Shown: positions 39,732 through 53,096 of the stretch, piece after piece
Position numbering within the stretch: the first letter of the stretch is position 1
Layout of the letters: each line of letters starts with the position of its first letter
Assembly: GCA_965153355.1 (NCBI GenBank)
Contig: OZ231127.1
Location: 71,362,001-71,426,000, forward strand
DNA length: 64,000 bases
Origin: Flaccisagitta enflata
Taxonomy: Eukaryota; Chaetognatha; Sagittoidea; Aphragmophora
Direction: 5' to 3'
Translations under genes and position numbers: made by a program
The notes under the pieces: model-generated
What the model was told of the DNA's origin: nothing
Database searches by the model: none
Seen by the model: only the letters and a program-made list of their open reading frames with translations

Positions 39732-39925
39732 AACAAGGCCGGATACACGGCTACCGAAGTCGCGTGCGTGAGGGCAGGGGTAGTGATTAAAACTTTGGAC
39801 TGATCTGCAACCATGCACGGCAGCTGAAGTCATATGTGGGTGGGTAGAAGCAGTTATATGGGAGATTCACATATGCCAGGAATGCGCAGCGTTAAGGGCA
39901 GACTGGCAAACGTACCGACTTGAAT
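39732..39925 (+). mobile_element. HINE-like element, head only
   Basis: AACAAGGCCGGATACACGGC at 39732 and AAGTCGCGTGCGTGAGGGC with GGGGTAGTGA; only traces of a core and no hairpin tail are visible. Confidence 0.55.
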
Positions 39926-40135
39926 TGTTGCATGCACACTACAAAAGTTTGCATTTGTACTAGATTGAACGAAGTCACGGTATTGCAGCACTAAAATGAA
40001 TTGAAACCAGCATTATTGTCATAACTATCATTTAAGCTAAGCTAATTCGCAAGGATTGAAGGAAACTCATTCAGCTGAGGACACATCATTGCCGAGAAAT
40101 AGTTGTTCCCCCTTTATCTGCAGCAATGGTTATGT

Positions 40136-40139
<4 letters not shown>

Positions 40140-40224
<85 letters not shown>
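40140..40224. repeat. (CT)n microsatellite
   Basis: About 42 CT units. Confidence 0.95.
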
Positions 40225-40226
<2 letters not shown>

Positions 40227-40747
40227 TCATTCAAATGGAAATCGTATGAAAATTCCCGATGGAAGTAGAACCTGATCCTTTCAGTTGGCAGAAAAACTCC
40301 TTTGACGCAGTAAATCGCGTCGCATTCATACACTTTACTGACAACAATGTCCGATATAAAGAATCGTTTTTGTAAAGAATCTCCGCCTGGAACATTTGAA
40401 GCTGGTTTGTGTGCAATATGCTAAATTCTGGCGAGTAAGGGTAGAAGCGCCCTGTTTCAAAAACAATATTCACATAAACAGTGTTAAACACAAAAGCTTC
40501 TGACTGCGTCTGTCCATTTATGTAACAAGTTTACCGCCAAATTCAGTACACACGGAGACGCATCCTTGTCCGATCGGGCTCGTTCTACATGCATTTAGGC
40601 AAGGACAGAAAATTATGAAAAAAAAAAGAACCAACGGAACAACTGACTGACGATGTGAGTCAAACATCAATCATCATCCGAAATATCTGAATGAAAAAAA
40701 AAAGAAGAATGGTTGGAACGTGATCAATATGACGCACAAACAATCGC

Positions 40748-40859
<112 letters not shown>

Positions 40860-40964
40860 GAAATTTCAAACGGACTGAAAAAAAGGTCGAGGGACCGTTA
40901 CAAAAGTTAAACTATAAGATGAAAACAAATGGCCATCAGATCTGATTTGATGCCTGACAACGCT

Positions 40965-41713
<749 letters not shown>

Positions 41714-41982
41714 TGTGACATGGTCAGTGATGCGTTTAAATTGTTTGTGGAGGTCCGAGCACCAGAAGCTAAGCAGCAAGAGGAAAGAAAATAGGTGGAG
41801 ACGAAGAATTGATGAAGAGGAAGGGATGGGGGAGAGGAGGAGGAGTAAGAAAAGATGTGTGATGGAAGGAGGCGGTGGCGGCGGGGGCGGTAGCGGCGGC
41901 GGTGGCAGCGAAAGAGTAACAAGGCGAAGAAGAAATATGGAGAAATGCTGAAGAACAAAGCGAAGAAAAGAACAAGAAAGCG

Positions 41983-42255
<273 letters not shown>

Positions 42256-42548
42256 GGGAAATATGAGAAGCTACGTGTAGATTGCCAATAAATTTCCTTT
42301 GTCCCGAATGCATCGATGGAATGATTCCAAGAAAGAATCCCAGGGAGAAACATTCAAAGGAAAGATTCCAAGGTGTTTTATAGTTATTGCCATATTGACA
42401 TTCATTGTGGAGGATTTGCTCTTGATCAACTGTCATGTCATCTCATACACACGATTAAATGTCAAGTTATGTCATGATCACGATAGAATGTCATGCCATG
42501 TGCATAAAACTCTCAATCGAGTGCCATGACGTAGTACTTTTAAAATTC

Positions 42549-42686
42549 TTAGTCGCGGACACGCGACTCTGCACCTTGCCATGTCGGTCGGTACGTAATT
42601 CACATTTTTGACTTGCGAGCGGTTTTTGCATTACTGCTCCTGCCCAACCGTCCGCGACTGGATAGCCCTGTATCCGGCCTTGTTTC
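42549..42686 (-). mobile_element. HINE-like element, tag GTCGCGGAC subtype
   Basis: Tail AGTCGCGGACACGCGACT at 42551-42568, head tag complement GTCCGCGACT at 42650-42659 (exact match), head GTATCCGGCCTTGTTT. Only about 138 bp; the core is reduced to GTCGGTCGGT. Confidence 0.75.
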
Positions 42687-42808
42687 TAGGAGGGGGGGAG
42701 GTTGGAAGAGGGGGAGAATTTCAGTGTTGCGTCCTGACAACGAAAACTTCTTACTACCTAAGTTGGCCTTAACGACTTTTTTTTATCCTAGCTCGCTCCC
42801 CTACGTAG

Positions 42809-42914
<106 letters not shown>

Positions 42915-43112
42915 CTTTCTCCGGTCCATTCCTTCAAATTACAATTTAGTGGCCTTAGTTCATCAAAAGCTTTAACCCAGAAGGTCGATCGTGTGTGAGA
43001 ATCGTGTCTCTGTCTTTTTCTGTCCAGAAAGCGCCTTTTCGTCTGTCCAATTCACTAATTGACTTTCTTACGGCTTTTTTACCGACTTCCGCATTGAGAT
43101 GTGAATTTCTAT

Positions 43113-43450
43113 TTTCAGTTGCCTGCACGCGACTCTACAGCTTGGTCTGTCGGTCTGTTGGTCCGTCCGTCACAAATATTTCTAAATCTTTGATCGTTTT
43201 AACGTATCTTAACATGTTTTAACATTTTTTGATGTTTCTTAATATTATTTTTTTATTTCTTAACATTTTTTAACATTTTTTAACATTTTTGATATTTTTC
43301 AATATTTTTCAACATTTTTTAACATTTTTAACTTTTTTTAACATTTTTTAACATTTTTAACATTCTTTATATTTCAACATGTTTTTAAATTTTGCTCTTT
43401 TGTTTGTCATTTCCAGACGCACGCGACTGTTGCCCTCTTGGGCTTGTTCT
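43113..43450 (-). mobile_element. HINE-like element with TTTTTAACA core
   Basis: Tail AGTTGCCTGCACGCGACT at 43117-43134, GGTCTGTTGGTCCGTCCGTC, then about 20 TTTTTAACAT-like units (43195-43385), head tag complement GCACGCGACT at 43419-43428, GGGCTTGTTC end. It is the inverted relative of the copy at 55155-55605. Confidence 0.7.
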
Positions 43451-43558
43451 TATTCACTGTCCATCAGTTTGTCTAACTCTCCCTGATTCTATCTGAGCTT
43501 CTTTGTCGCTTCATCTCACTTACTCATCTTTCTGTCCGACCCTGTCTTCTGTCTGACA

Positions 43559-43561
<3 letters not shown>

Positions 43562-43597
<36 letters not shown>
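43562..43597. repeat. (CT)n microsatellite, short
   Basis: About 18 CT units. Confidence 0.9.
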
Positions 43598-43598
<1 letters not shown>

Positions 43599-43744
43599 TT
43601 TCAGTCATTTCCAAGAGTTTTGACATTGCCTTCCGGCAAATGATGGATAAAAGAGACTATCTCGCTCTTTGGCTTGAGAACATATAAACGAGTGGCGCCA
43701 AAAACTTTATTTTTAGACAAGGGAACAAACACCCCGCGGCGGCA

Positions 43745-43825
43745 CTATCACGTAGCGCCACTGTACAGCGCCAATGTTCAGAGCCACTGCACAGAGCCAC
43801 TGTACAGCGCCACTTTGATGTCCTA
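43745..43825. repeat. GCGCCACTGTACA minisatellite
   Basis: Four to five units (AGCGCCACTGTAC, AGAGCCACTGCAC). A CAAACTA array lies at 44020-44060. Confidence 0.65.
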
Positions 43826-44600
43826 CATGAAACTCGCGATAATGATGTGCCATTACGAAGCACGATCATTATGCACCAACTTAAAAGGGTCACAAAGCCT
43901 CAGTTATATGCAGTTACCATTAAAAGAAGTGTAAACCGTGCTAACTAAACACTACACGGAGATTCAAAAAGCACTTCAATGAAATGATACCACGAGGAAG
44001 CAAACTACTAATCCATCTCCTCAAACTACCAACTACAAACTACAAACTACAAACTACAAATCCACCACCTCAAAAAAGCACCGTAATCAGACACTGTACA
44101 ACTTGAAGTAACACTTTGAAGCACTTTTACAAACGCCCATAATCAAAAGCCATCATGAAATGCCATCATGTAGCGCCACCATTTTAAGGCCCCTCCATGA
44201 CTGAAAATGATTGAAAATGTTAAAAAGGTGGAATGGGAAGGAAGGGCGCTGGCGAAGTTTGTGAATGGAGGAGGAGGGGTAAAGGAAAAGGAAGGAGGAG
44301 AAGGAGGATCCTGGCAAAGTTTGTGAATGGTGAAAATGTAGACAAACGAGCTACTGACTTCCTTACATCTTCTTTTTTTTCCCTGGCAAATTCAGTTTTA
44401 GGTGAGTCTTTGTTAAATGAGTTCGGAATTTAAGGAAGGGGCGAACATATTTTTTGAGCAGCGGCCCCAAAGGACAGATATCGTGTAAAAAAAGAGGTTG
44501 AAATTGTCCGTCCGTACCTTTGTACAAATCCGCCTCTCATGCTCTGTTTTCAACGATCTTTTTCCCACAGAGAAATCAGAAATTTGGTGATTAGCAAGAG

Positions 44601-44813
44601 AACAAGGCCGGATACACGGCTACCCAAGTCGCGTGCGGGTACGCACAAGGCAGGGGCAGTGATAAAAAAAGATTAACCAAGCATTTGGGCAGAAGCAGTA
44701 ATGCAAAAACCGCCCGTAAAAAAGAAAACGCCAAAAAAGCTAAGAGTCACCAACGGACAGACTTACCGACAGACATAATGGGTTATAGAGTCCAGTGCAC
44801 GTTAAAAAAAGAT
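44601..44813 (+). mobile_element. HINE-like element, tag GTCGCGTGC subtype
   Basis: AACAAGGCCGGATACACGGC, tag AGTCGCGTGC at 44627-44636, interior GGGCAGAAGCAGTAATGC, tail decayed to AGAGTCCAGTGCACGTTAAA. A fragment of the GC-rich family (GAGCAGCGGCCCCAAAGG) lies at 44455-44475. Confidence 0.65.
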
Positions 44814-46020
44814 TAAGCATCAGCGTGTGTGAACATGGCTATCATGTCACTCTCTTGGAAAAATATCCTCCGCCCTGAAAAGAAAGCTTCAACTTTGGAT
44901 GAGCGCTGCTTCTAAGCAAGTTGAGCACCGGATTGTTTGCATAAAAATCTGGGGTCTGTGGTTTTATTCGTTCAGCAGTAGTGCTTTTCCAAAGTTGATG
45001 CTTATTTTTCAGAATGGAAGATTTTTTTCCAGGATGGTATCACAGTAAGGACAGGAAGGCAGGAAAGAGTTTGGCGAACTCAACTGTGCTGTCTTTTGAT
45101 TTCAATCTGAACCATGATATCATGAAACATCTGGTTTGGCGCACTGTTGATACAGAAGAGTTCGAATGGTTCAAATTCTATTATGCTCTCATTTTTATAT
45201 GAGCCATGTAACCAACTAATCTGATTGGGTTGACTTTATTATCCTCTGGTTTAAACCAATTCACGGTTCAAGGGAAAAGATCACTTAGTAAGTCACTTAA
45301 AATACCAAATCGACCAAGAAATCCCCCAAACGGCCTTCATCACAACTATCCTTCCTATCTAGCACAGGATAGACAGGAAGGAGAGGCTGGAGATTGGTGG
45401 TCGCCATTTCTATCTATCCCCAATTTTCTCCTTTTCATTAACCGTTTTACCATCACTGATTATTTCAACACCTTTTGAGCATCATCAACATTCCAGGTTC
45501 AACCATCTCTCTCGTTTACTTAATATCCTTTCATACAACACTATCTACCTCCCTTTACCAACATTACCAACTTACCTGTTTTACACTCTCTTAGAGGAAT
45601 TCATCTCATATTTTTTTTTCATCCCTCCCGTTTTAGATGGCGGAAATGCTACTTTGTATGCTGCTGTGTCGGTTCATCCGTCCAAACAGCCGACCATCCT
45701 TCCCTCAGCTTGTCTGTCCGTTTGTAACTCCGTGATGTTATTGGTTTGCTAGTGACTTTGCCCAACCGTCCGCGACTGAGTGACTGTGCATTCGGCCTCG
45801 TTCTGCATTGGTTTTCGAAAAAGAAGGCTCAGGTTGATTTACGGTGCCTGTTCGTTTAATTTGTTTCAACCTATGTACTCTGTTTTGACATTGTTTCACT
45901 TGGTGGGAGTCATGTTGGCTCACAACTTTACTCGCATATTTCAAATTCATCTCAGTTCAGTCTATGTTCCTGCTCTTTCCCACTGCTGAGCAGTGACTGC
46001 TTATGGATCTTTTTGAATTT
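44814..46020. other. Mostly unique intronic DNA
   Basis: No gene recognised. Positions 45655-45805 resemble a decayed minus-strand HINE (GTGTCGGTTCATCCGTCC ... CCCAACCGTCCGCGACTG ... TTCGGCCTCGTT). Confidence 0.4.
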
Positions 46021-46426
46021 TCGTTACCACATGGATAAAAAAAAGACGCATTTCTAAGTCTTTATAAAACTCAATAAAATCTTAAACCGTTTGAAAGCCC
46101 TTTGAAAGTACTTTCATTGGTAGCCAATCTGGTAATTTTTTTTTTTCGTTCAGAAATGGCATTGATTTGAGCGAAAACTTTGCTTATTCCAGTTCTGCAA
46201 TCCCTATGTAAAATTGCATCTTTGCAAATTAGTGCTTCTCTTTGCAGGGCTTTAGCTTTTAGACCGTTTGAGATACAGACCGGGGATTGGTCCAGATTGA
46301 ACGATTTTTTTTTTTGGAAAATCTTTTGAAATGTCTCAATTGAAAAAAGTTGAAATTGTTTTTTGTATCTGTTTTATGAATAGACGAGCAGGTGCGTCTT
46401 TTTTTTTTTTTTTTTTTTTTTTTTTG
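46021..46426. mobile_element. Possible foldback with A-run GACGC ends
   Basis: GTTACCACATGGATAAAAAA and GACGC (46021-46051) partly mirror GTGCGTC plus T27 (46393-46426); interior shared with the 33.3-33.8 kb element. The right end is reduced to a T-run. Confidence 0.35.
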
Positions 46427-47854
46427 AGTCGAGTTGTATGATCTATTGACAATCATATAGGCACGTATGCACATAGATGACTCAATAGACGGTGCCACCA
46501 CAATGCGCACAAAACCGAAGAAATAGATGAGGCAAGGTTGAAACCAAAGGACCTTACGCATTTATTTGTGTATATATGAATGAACGAAGTTATGTAAAAT
46601 TATAAATGAGGAAGCGCATTTGCAAGTTGCCGCTTGGATAGCAGAGAAATTAATCTCTCGCAAAGAAACGAAGACAAACGACGCGTATATATGTCTGTGT
46701 TTGTGAAGAATCGAGGGGGGGGGGGAAGAGGGGAAGGTGGGGAGGAAGTGTACTTAGATATATCAAAGTGTGTCGATGTTTGCTCGTGTTTGTCGATGTC
46801 TACTTTAGTATGCCGGTGTTTGTAAACGGGTTCATGTGTGCCAGGACGTAAATACTGTGTTCGTAAAAGACATAAAGGTTTGTGATTAGAACAGAATGGG
46901 GTTGTAATTGAGTTTAGTTTTCAGAGACAACAATTACGATTTTGAGCTTCGTAGTCATGAATTAGCCGGATGTAGTTGCGAGGGGGTAACCTTTTACAGT
47001 GCGGATTTCGCTCTTCAGTGGATCGAAAGTTCATTTTTTTACCAAATCAGGATTCGCAATTCTATGACTGCCACACCGTCACCCCCAGACTGCTTGTGCG
47101 GGCGAAAATGGTTGATTCCATCATAAACGTAGGCTTTGTGTGGGTGAATATTTGTTTTTGCTTGTGGGTGTGTCTGTCTGTGTGAGGAGAGAGGGGCGAA
47201 GGTTGTTCCTGATATACAGTTAGAACGATAATTTGTACTGAGCCACGAGGAGAAAGCAGGGCGGGTGGGCAGAGGCAGTATAAGATGATATTTCGATACG
47301 GTTACCAACCGGACCGAGGGACTGACCGATCGACCGTCACGGCAAGTTCAAGAGTCGCGTGTCCGCGCCTAACAAGGGCCCTGAGGCCTGAGTTGCATTC
47401 AAATCACAGATTTAGATTTTATTTTCACTCTTCGCCGGCTTGAAAATGGACAATGGACATTGCTAATTGATAAATTGCCAGGCTGATATTTCATTTTCGA
47501 TGACTTGCATGACATCTTTCATAACCAAAATGGTTTTGAACGAGGTATGGTCCTAATTCGTAAATCACACATATTTTTTCGTTCTGTAAATGAGATGAAG
47601 CCTCGCTTGAATCAAGCATGGTAATGTCTAATGTGACATATTGACAATTGAGATAAATCTGCTTGAGATGACAGATTTTCTGCTTCTCCTCTTATCTCGA
47701 ATTCACTTCATAGCCGCCATATGGTCCTGGCGTGCTTTTTGCTGGTTTTCCTATCTGTCTGCCCGTTTGACTTTCTGTCTGATTTTTTTTTGTCTGGTTT
47801 TCTGTCTTTATGTCTTTATGTCTTTCCGTCTTTCTGTCTATCTGTCTGTGTGTC

Positions 47855-47856
<2 letters not shown>

Positions 47857-47925
<69 letters not shown>
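47857..47925. repeat. TGTCTTT-rich sequence and (CT)n
   Basis: TTTCTGTCT-type repeats from 47750 lead into about 34 CT units. Confidence 0.9.
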
Positions 47926-47930
<5 letters not shown>

Positions 47931-47998
47931 TATTTCCATTTCGTGAGTCGGTAACCTTTCCATTGATGCTGTGTGTTTCCACCACACCTGAGGCGGGT

Positions 47999-48262
47999 AA
48001 CATGTGACGTAAGTGACGCAAGATACGAAGGTGACGTGAGTGGTGTGAGCGACGTGAGTGACGCAAGATACAAAAGTGACGTTAGTGGTGTGAGTGACAT
48101 AAGTGACGCAAAAAACGAGGGTGACGTGAGTGGCGTGACTGACGTAGGTGACGCAAGAAACGAATGTGACGTGAGTGTTGTGAGTGACGTAAGTGACGAC
48201 ATATACGAAGGTGACGTGAATGGTGTGAGTGGTGTGAGTGGCGTAAGTAGCGTAATGCTTAG
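47999..48262. repeat. 45-bp minisatellite rich in GTAAGT/GTGAGT
   Basis: Six units of GTGACGTRAGTGRYGTGAGY, then GACGTAAGTGACGCAAGA and ACGAAG. Each unit holds one to three hexamers identical to 5' splice donors (GTAAGT or GTGAGT). The 45-bp period leaves a frame open on both strands (SDVSDARYEGDVSGV repeats), which is not taken as a gene. Confidence 0.85.
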
Positions 48263-48387
48263 TCCGCTTATCGTCGAGCCAGAGAAGTTTCATAAGGACA
48301 AGTTGTCATGTCTTAGTTCACTTTTTCATGTTTTTTGCTCTATATCGGTATGAGAGATGGTTATGAAGGGATTGATATTTACAATGT

Positions 48388-48518
48388 AACAAGGCCAAGT
48401 AGGCCAATAAGGTGCGACGTGTGGATCGTCGAACAAATGCGTTACCAACCAACCAACAGACCAACAGACCAACCGACGGACACAGCCAGTTATAGAGGTG
48501 CTTTGTCGCACCTAAAAA
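48388..48518 (+). mobile_element. HINE-like element, tag GGTGCGAC subtype
   Basis: AACAAGGCCAAGTAGGCCAA head, tag AGGTGCGAC at 48410-48418, CAACAGACCAAC core, tail AGGTGC-TTT-GTCGCACCT (48496-48513) then AAAAA. Tail 48505-48513 is the exact complement of the tag. Confidence 0.75.
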
Positions 48519-48889
48519 GCAAGGAAGGAAATTTCTGTAAAAGATCTAAACATTGCTGAACTAGTGTACTACCATAGCTCAAGTGGGGTGATTCATTGCC
48601 GTAATGTTCTCAGGTGTTATCCACTTGCGTAGAAATATCATCTAAGATGGGAGCATTTAAACCATATGAAAGAAACTCAAATGACTGAACAGGTAGAAAA
48701 TGGAAAAGGAAAAAAGATGGTGAGATCGAGTTTGAATGAAATTGATAGAAAATCAAGTTCAGCGACGGAAATGAAAAATTATGATGAGTGGAAGATCGAG
48801 TTGACATGTAGTTATAAAAAGAATTTATAAAAAGAATATTGTGGGAGATAAGACATTCCAAAGAATAGACAATTTTTTAAAAAGCTTGG

Positions 48890-49419
48890 ATATGGGATGG
48901 GGGGGGGGAGGGTTTGAAGGATGGAAAGGAAGGAGGAGAGGGTGACCAATAGATGGAAAAAAAAGAAATAGAATAAATTTTTTTAAAAGTGTAAAAAAAA
49001 AAATGATAATCGAAAATGATAATCGCCCCCAAAGAAATAAAAGGAAATGATTGAGAGATATTAGAATGAAAGTATGATCGATGAATGAAAACCGTGACGA
49101 AAGAAGAAATCAAAGATGGGAAGAAAGAAAGAATGAAAGTGGGATACGAAAAAAAAATTAGAATAAGGAATTGAAGAGTGAAAGTAAGGAATGAAAGTGA
49201 ACGATGAAGAGCGGCATGATCAAAAGTAAGACAAATGAGAAATTGTTTTGAGTAAAACCAAAGGTGACACCTATTTGATCCACAGGTAATGAGAAAAAAA
49301 AATCCAAAGGAATGAATGAAATATGAATTTGGAGAAATGGAATGGACAAATCGAAAAAAGTATGAAAAAAGATGGAATGAAGAGCACAAAAAAGAACGAA
49401 AGAAAGAAACCAAGAAAAA

Positions 49420-49430
<11 letters not shown>
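48890..49430. other. Purine-rich intronic DNA
   Basis: Mostly A/G on plus, which opens a 327-residue Phe/Ser/Leu frame on minus (48877-49860) running through the GAAA array and the HINE. Not a gene. Confidence 0.6.
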
Positions 49431-49499
<69 letters not shown>

Positions 49500-49532
49500 C
49501 AGACAGACAGACACACAGACAGACACACAGAC

Positions 49533-49615
<83 letters not shown>

Positions 49616-49632
49616 AACAAACAAACAAAGAG
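49402..49632. repeat. (GAAA)n array with (GACA)n centre
   Basis: About 20 AAAG units, GACAGACACACAGACA (49497-49532), then about 21 more AAAG units and CAAA. Confidence 0.95.
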
Positions 49633-49650
49633 AAAGAGAGAAGGCAAGGG

Positions 49651-49776
49651 AACAAGGCCAAGTAGGCCAAAAGGTGCGACGTGTGGATCATCGAACGAAT
49701 GCGTTACAGACCGACAGACCAACAGACCGACCGACAGACACAGCCAGTTATAGAGGTGCTTTGTCGCACCTAAAAA
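49651..49776 (+). mobile_element. HINE-like element, tag GGTGCGAC subtype
   Basis: AACAAGGCCAAGTAGGCC head, tag AGGTGCGAC at 49672-49680, GACCAACAGACC core, tail AGGTGC-TTT-GTCGCACCT to 49771 then AAAAA. Nearly identical to the copy at 48388, so recently active or duplicated. Confidence 0.75.
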
Positions 49777-49851
49777 CAAATACAGAAAATACCAAGGAAA
49801 CATAGTTTGAAAGACAGATAAGAAGAAAAGAGTAACGAAGCAAAAAAGAAA

Positions 49852-50011
49852 TAATGGCAAGGACTAGTACAATCACTTGTAATTTCATTATGGAGATACA
49901 GTGCAGTGCAGTGAGTGCGTTTGCACTGTATCTCCATAATGAAATTACAAGTGATTGTACTAGTTCTACCACCGGTGCTTGCCATGACGATTCGCCAACT
50001 AATGGCAAGGA
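49852..50011. other. Perfect 43-bp hairpin between 12-bp direct repeats
   Basis: Left arm 49863-49905 (ACTAGTACAATCACTTG ... ACAGTGCA) and right arm 49922-49964 are exact complements, with a 16-base loop. TAATGGCAAGGA occurs at 49852-49863 and again at 50000-50011, like a target or template duplication. It lies on the sense strand of the intron, so a transcript would fold into a perfect stem. Could be a hairpin small-RNA precursor, a tiny foldback insertion or a polymerase template-switch product. Confidence 0.8.
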
Positions 50012-50293
50012 ATAAAAAAAAAAGAAAGAAAACAAGAACAAGAAAAAGAAAGAAAAAAGATTGAAGTAGGAAAAGGAAAAAAATGGATGTTCCGGGGAAA
50101 AAGGGGGAAAATGTAAGAATAGCTATGAGAAATAAGTAAACGAAGCTCGGAGCGCGGTAGAGAGGCGAAAGCCGTGAGGCTTGACTGAAAATGAGCAATC
50201 AGAGGAGATGTGTGAATGACGCGCAGACTGAAAGGGGGGAAAGGAAGAAGGATAAGAGGAAGCAAAGGAATATACAGCAAATGAGAGACACAG

Positions 50294-50412
<119 letters not shown>

Positions 50413-51061
50413 GGAAAATGACGGACAGACTGATTATGAACGCATTTACCTCTTGACTCCTTATGAAAGAGAAACCGTAATTCAATCGCCAAACTTCCAT
50501 ATAATCATAAGTAGCAACTTGGATAAGCATCTCATAATAGAATTGAAACATAATATAAAATGACTGTTTAAAGGAATGTAATAATTTCAATGAAATGCTA
50601 AGATAATTATTCTTATTAAATGCTGTCATAAATCAGATTTTTTTTCAAAAAATCAACCTCCATCTTTTTAGAGGGAAATAAAAGATTGACTGCTCTCTCG
50701 ATTTCTCTTCTCTCCAACTGTTTGTTTCGTTTTTGATTACTTTTCATTAGATGTTTATTTTGTTTTCATCTCGTGTTTGTTTTCATTTTCCATTTGGAGA
50801 GCGATTTTTTTTTATGAGGGCATTAGAGCATCAAACATTTCATTGAGACCAGAGACGGAGTAAGTATTTTTTGTGCAAACGGGCAGGGTCAGTATTGTGG
50901 GAGTCTACCAACGTTTTTGGGCCGGAATACTGATGCAAGGGCTAAACGTTAGGATGTGACAACTCATTTGATTAACAGAATTACTACATACTGTACGAGA
51001 AATAGAAAGAGCAACGAAAATAGGAGATAAAAATATAAAAACAAAAATGAATAGAAAAAAG

Positions 51062-51368
<307 letters not shown>

Positions 51369-52229
51369 AAAGAAAGAATGAGGAAAGAGGAAGGAAGGAG
51401 AGAGGGGAGTCAGAGCATTTCTTCCACTCAATAAACTCGATCCTCGATTTTGAGTTTCGCGAAAATGAAAAAAAAGTAGGAGGAGAAGAAAGAAAAAAGA
51501 AAACAAGGAGGAAAACAGTTGCTGAAGTGTTGATGCTCGTGGTCCGCGGTTCCACAGTCCATCAAATCCCACCCTGATTTAAAAAAAGAACGCCTAACGC
51601 CATATTATGCCACTGAACCCGCCTTTACCGGTTCTCCCCATTTTTTTGTTATATAAAGTGACCGCTTAGTCAGTCGTGTTTATTATTTTTTTCTTAATGA
51701 TCGCCTTGTGCGATACCATTCTTTAATATCTGATGTGTTAGTGGAACGTTACCCTACGGTTTCATGGTCTTTTTCTTTTTTTGGTTTTGTTTTTTTTTTT
51801 TTTTGTTATTTTTTTGTTGTTTTTCTGATGTTTTGTTTTGTGGGTAAACGAGACATGTTCTCCGGTGCCTTGTCCTGTTTTGGGTTTGTTTGTTTGTTGG
51901 TCGTGTTTCTTTATCGGAAAAAAAAGTTTTCGCCTGAAGCTACATCTTTCAAAAATCCTATCCATGGGCTTATGTCGACATCGACGCCAGTACCCCAAAT
52001 ATGAAAGGAAAAAACTGCTTCCTTTGCCAAGGACTTGACTTAGCAAATGGATATTTGGCAATGACAAACAAAATACACATCATCTCTCGTGGGAAACATG
52101 GAAAACGTTTCTCTCTCTTTCTCTTTGTCTCTGTCGCTGTCTATCTATGTCTGTCTACGTTTATCTGTTTGTCAGTCTCTGACTGTCGGGTTCTATCTGT
52201 CTATCGGTGTCACCATTTTTTTTGTCTCT

Positions 52230-52266
52230 TTCTCTGTCTTTCTCTGTCTGTCTCTTTCTCTGTCTT

Positions 52267-52319
<53 letters not shown>
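52230..52319. repeat. CTGTCTTT repeats and (CT)n
   Basis: CTGTCTTTCT units then about 23 CT. Confidence 0.9.
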
Positions 52320-52321
<2 letters not shown>

Positions 52322-52774
52322 CGCACCCATTTTTGCTCTCTTGTGACTCCGCCCTATAGAAGACAAAAAAAAATAGAATATGCTGATTACTGCTTCAACA
52401 TGCAAATCATGGTTAATGTTGCTGATCGGCTGATAGCTCCTTCAGCATGCAATTTTCTTTTTAAGATATGAAAATCATGGTCGTTTACGGTTGCAGACTC
52501 TTAGGTCACCTCCTAAAGTTTTACCCTTATTTTACCATTAAATTTCTTGCGCACTGATGAGGTGGCTTGTAAGATCTTCCAGCATGAAAACAAGACTCAA
52601 TTTTTGAAAAGTGCTACAGTACCATGGGAGCAATGAGGACCTCAGATGGAGGGTCATTTCCTACTGCACTATCCTAATGAAGTAGGTCGAACTATGGTTT
52701 TTCTGAAAGCTGATGAGCAAGAGCTTTGAGTGAATATAGTTTCATACCTCTAGCTGTAACTGTTGACCAAAAAG

Positions 52775-52873
52775 AAAAAAAGTGCAACACCTCTCTGGAA
52801 TCGAACCTGTGGCTTTGAGGAGAAGAACTAGCTTCTCTCAAATTCATCACTCTACTGACAGAGCTATCACGCC
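52775..52873 (-). ncRNA. tRNA-derived Pol III-type unit
   Basis: On minus, GTGGCGTGATAGCTCTGTCA with GTAGAGTG contains an A box (TAGCTCTGTCAGTAGAG), and GGTTCGATTCCAG (52795-52807 on plus as CTGGAATCGAACC) is a good B box. A T7 terminator follows within about 15 bases (A-run at 52775-52781 on plus). The anticodon arm is replaced by a longer hairpin (TTTGAGAGAA ... TTCTTCTCCTCAAA) and the acceptor does not pair well, so it is probably a tRNA pseudogene or the head of a tRNA-derived SINE rather than a working tRNA. Confidence 0.5.
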
Positions 52874-53096
52874 ACATGCAATAAGTGGAAATCAATTGTC
52901 AGTTTTGTTTTGAATCACTTGGTGTGGAATTTTATGTTCACTCAATACCTTGGATCATCAGCTTTTAGGAAAACTAAAGCTTTAAGTTTTTCCCTCAAAC
53001 AGTAAGAATATAGAAGGCCCTCTTTGTACTGCCCTTATTGCTCCCACCGTACTGTACACCTGATCAAATAAAGCTACGATTACTAAATTGGTCCCA

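Noticed and set aside
45014-45202. 62-residue plus-strand frame of normal composition
   Set aside because: No known motif, no flanking splice sites or promoter that convince; length is within chance expectation.
47973-48353. 126-residue frame with 15-residue SDVSDARYEGDVSGV repeats
   Set aside because: 45-bp minisatellite; both strands open; no homology recognised.
48877-49860. 327-residue minus-strand frame, the longest in the window
   Set aside because: Phe/Ser/Leu composition from a purine-rich strand and GAAA repeats; it also runs through a HINE-like element.
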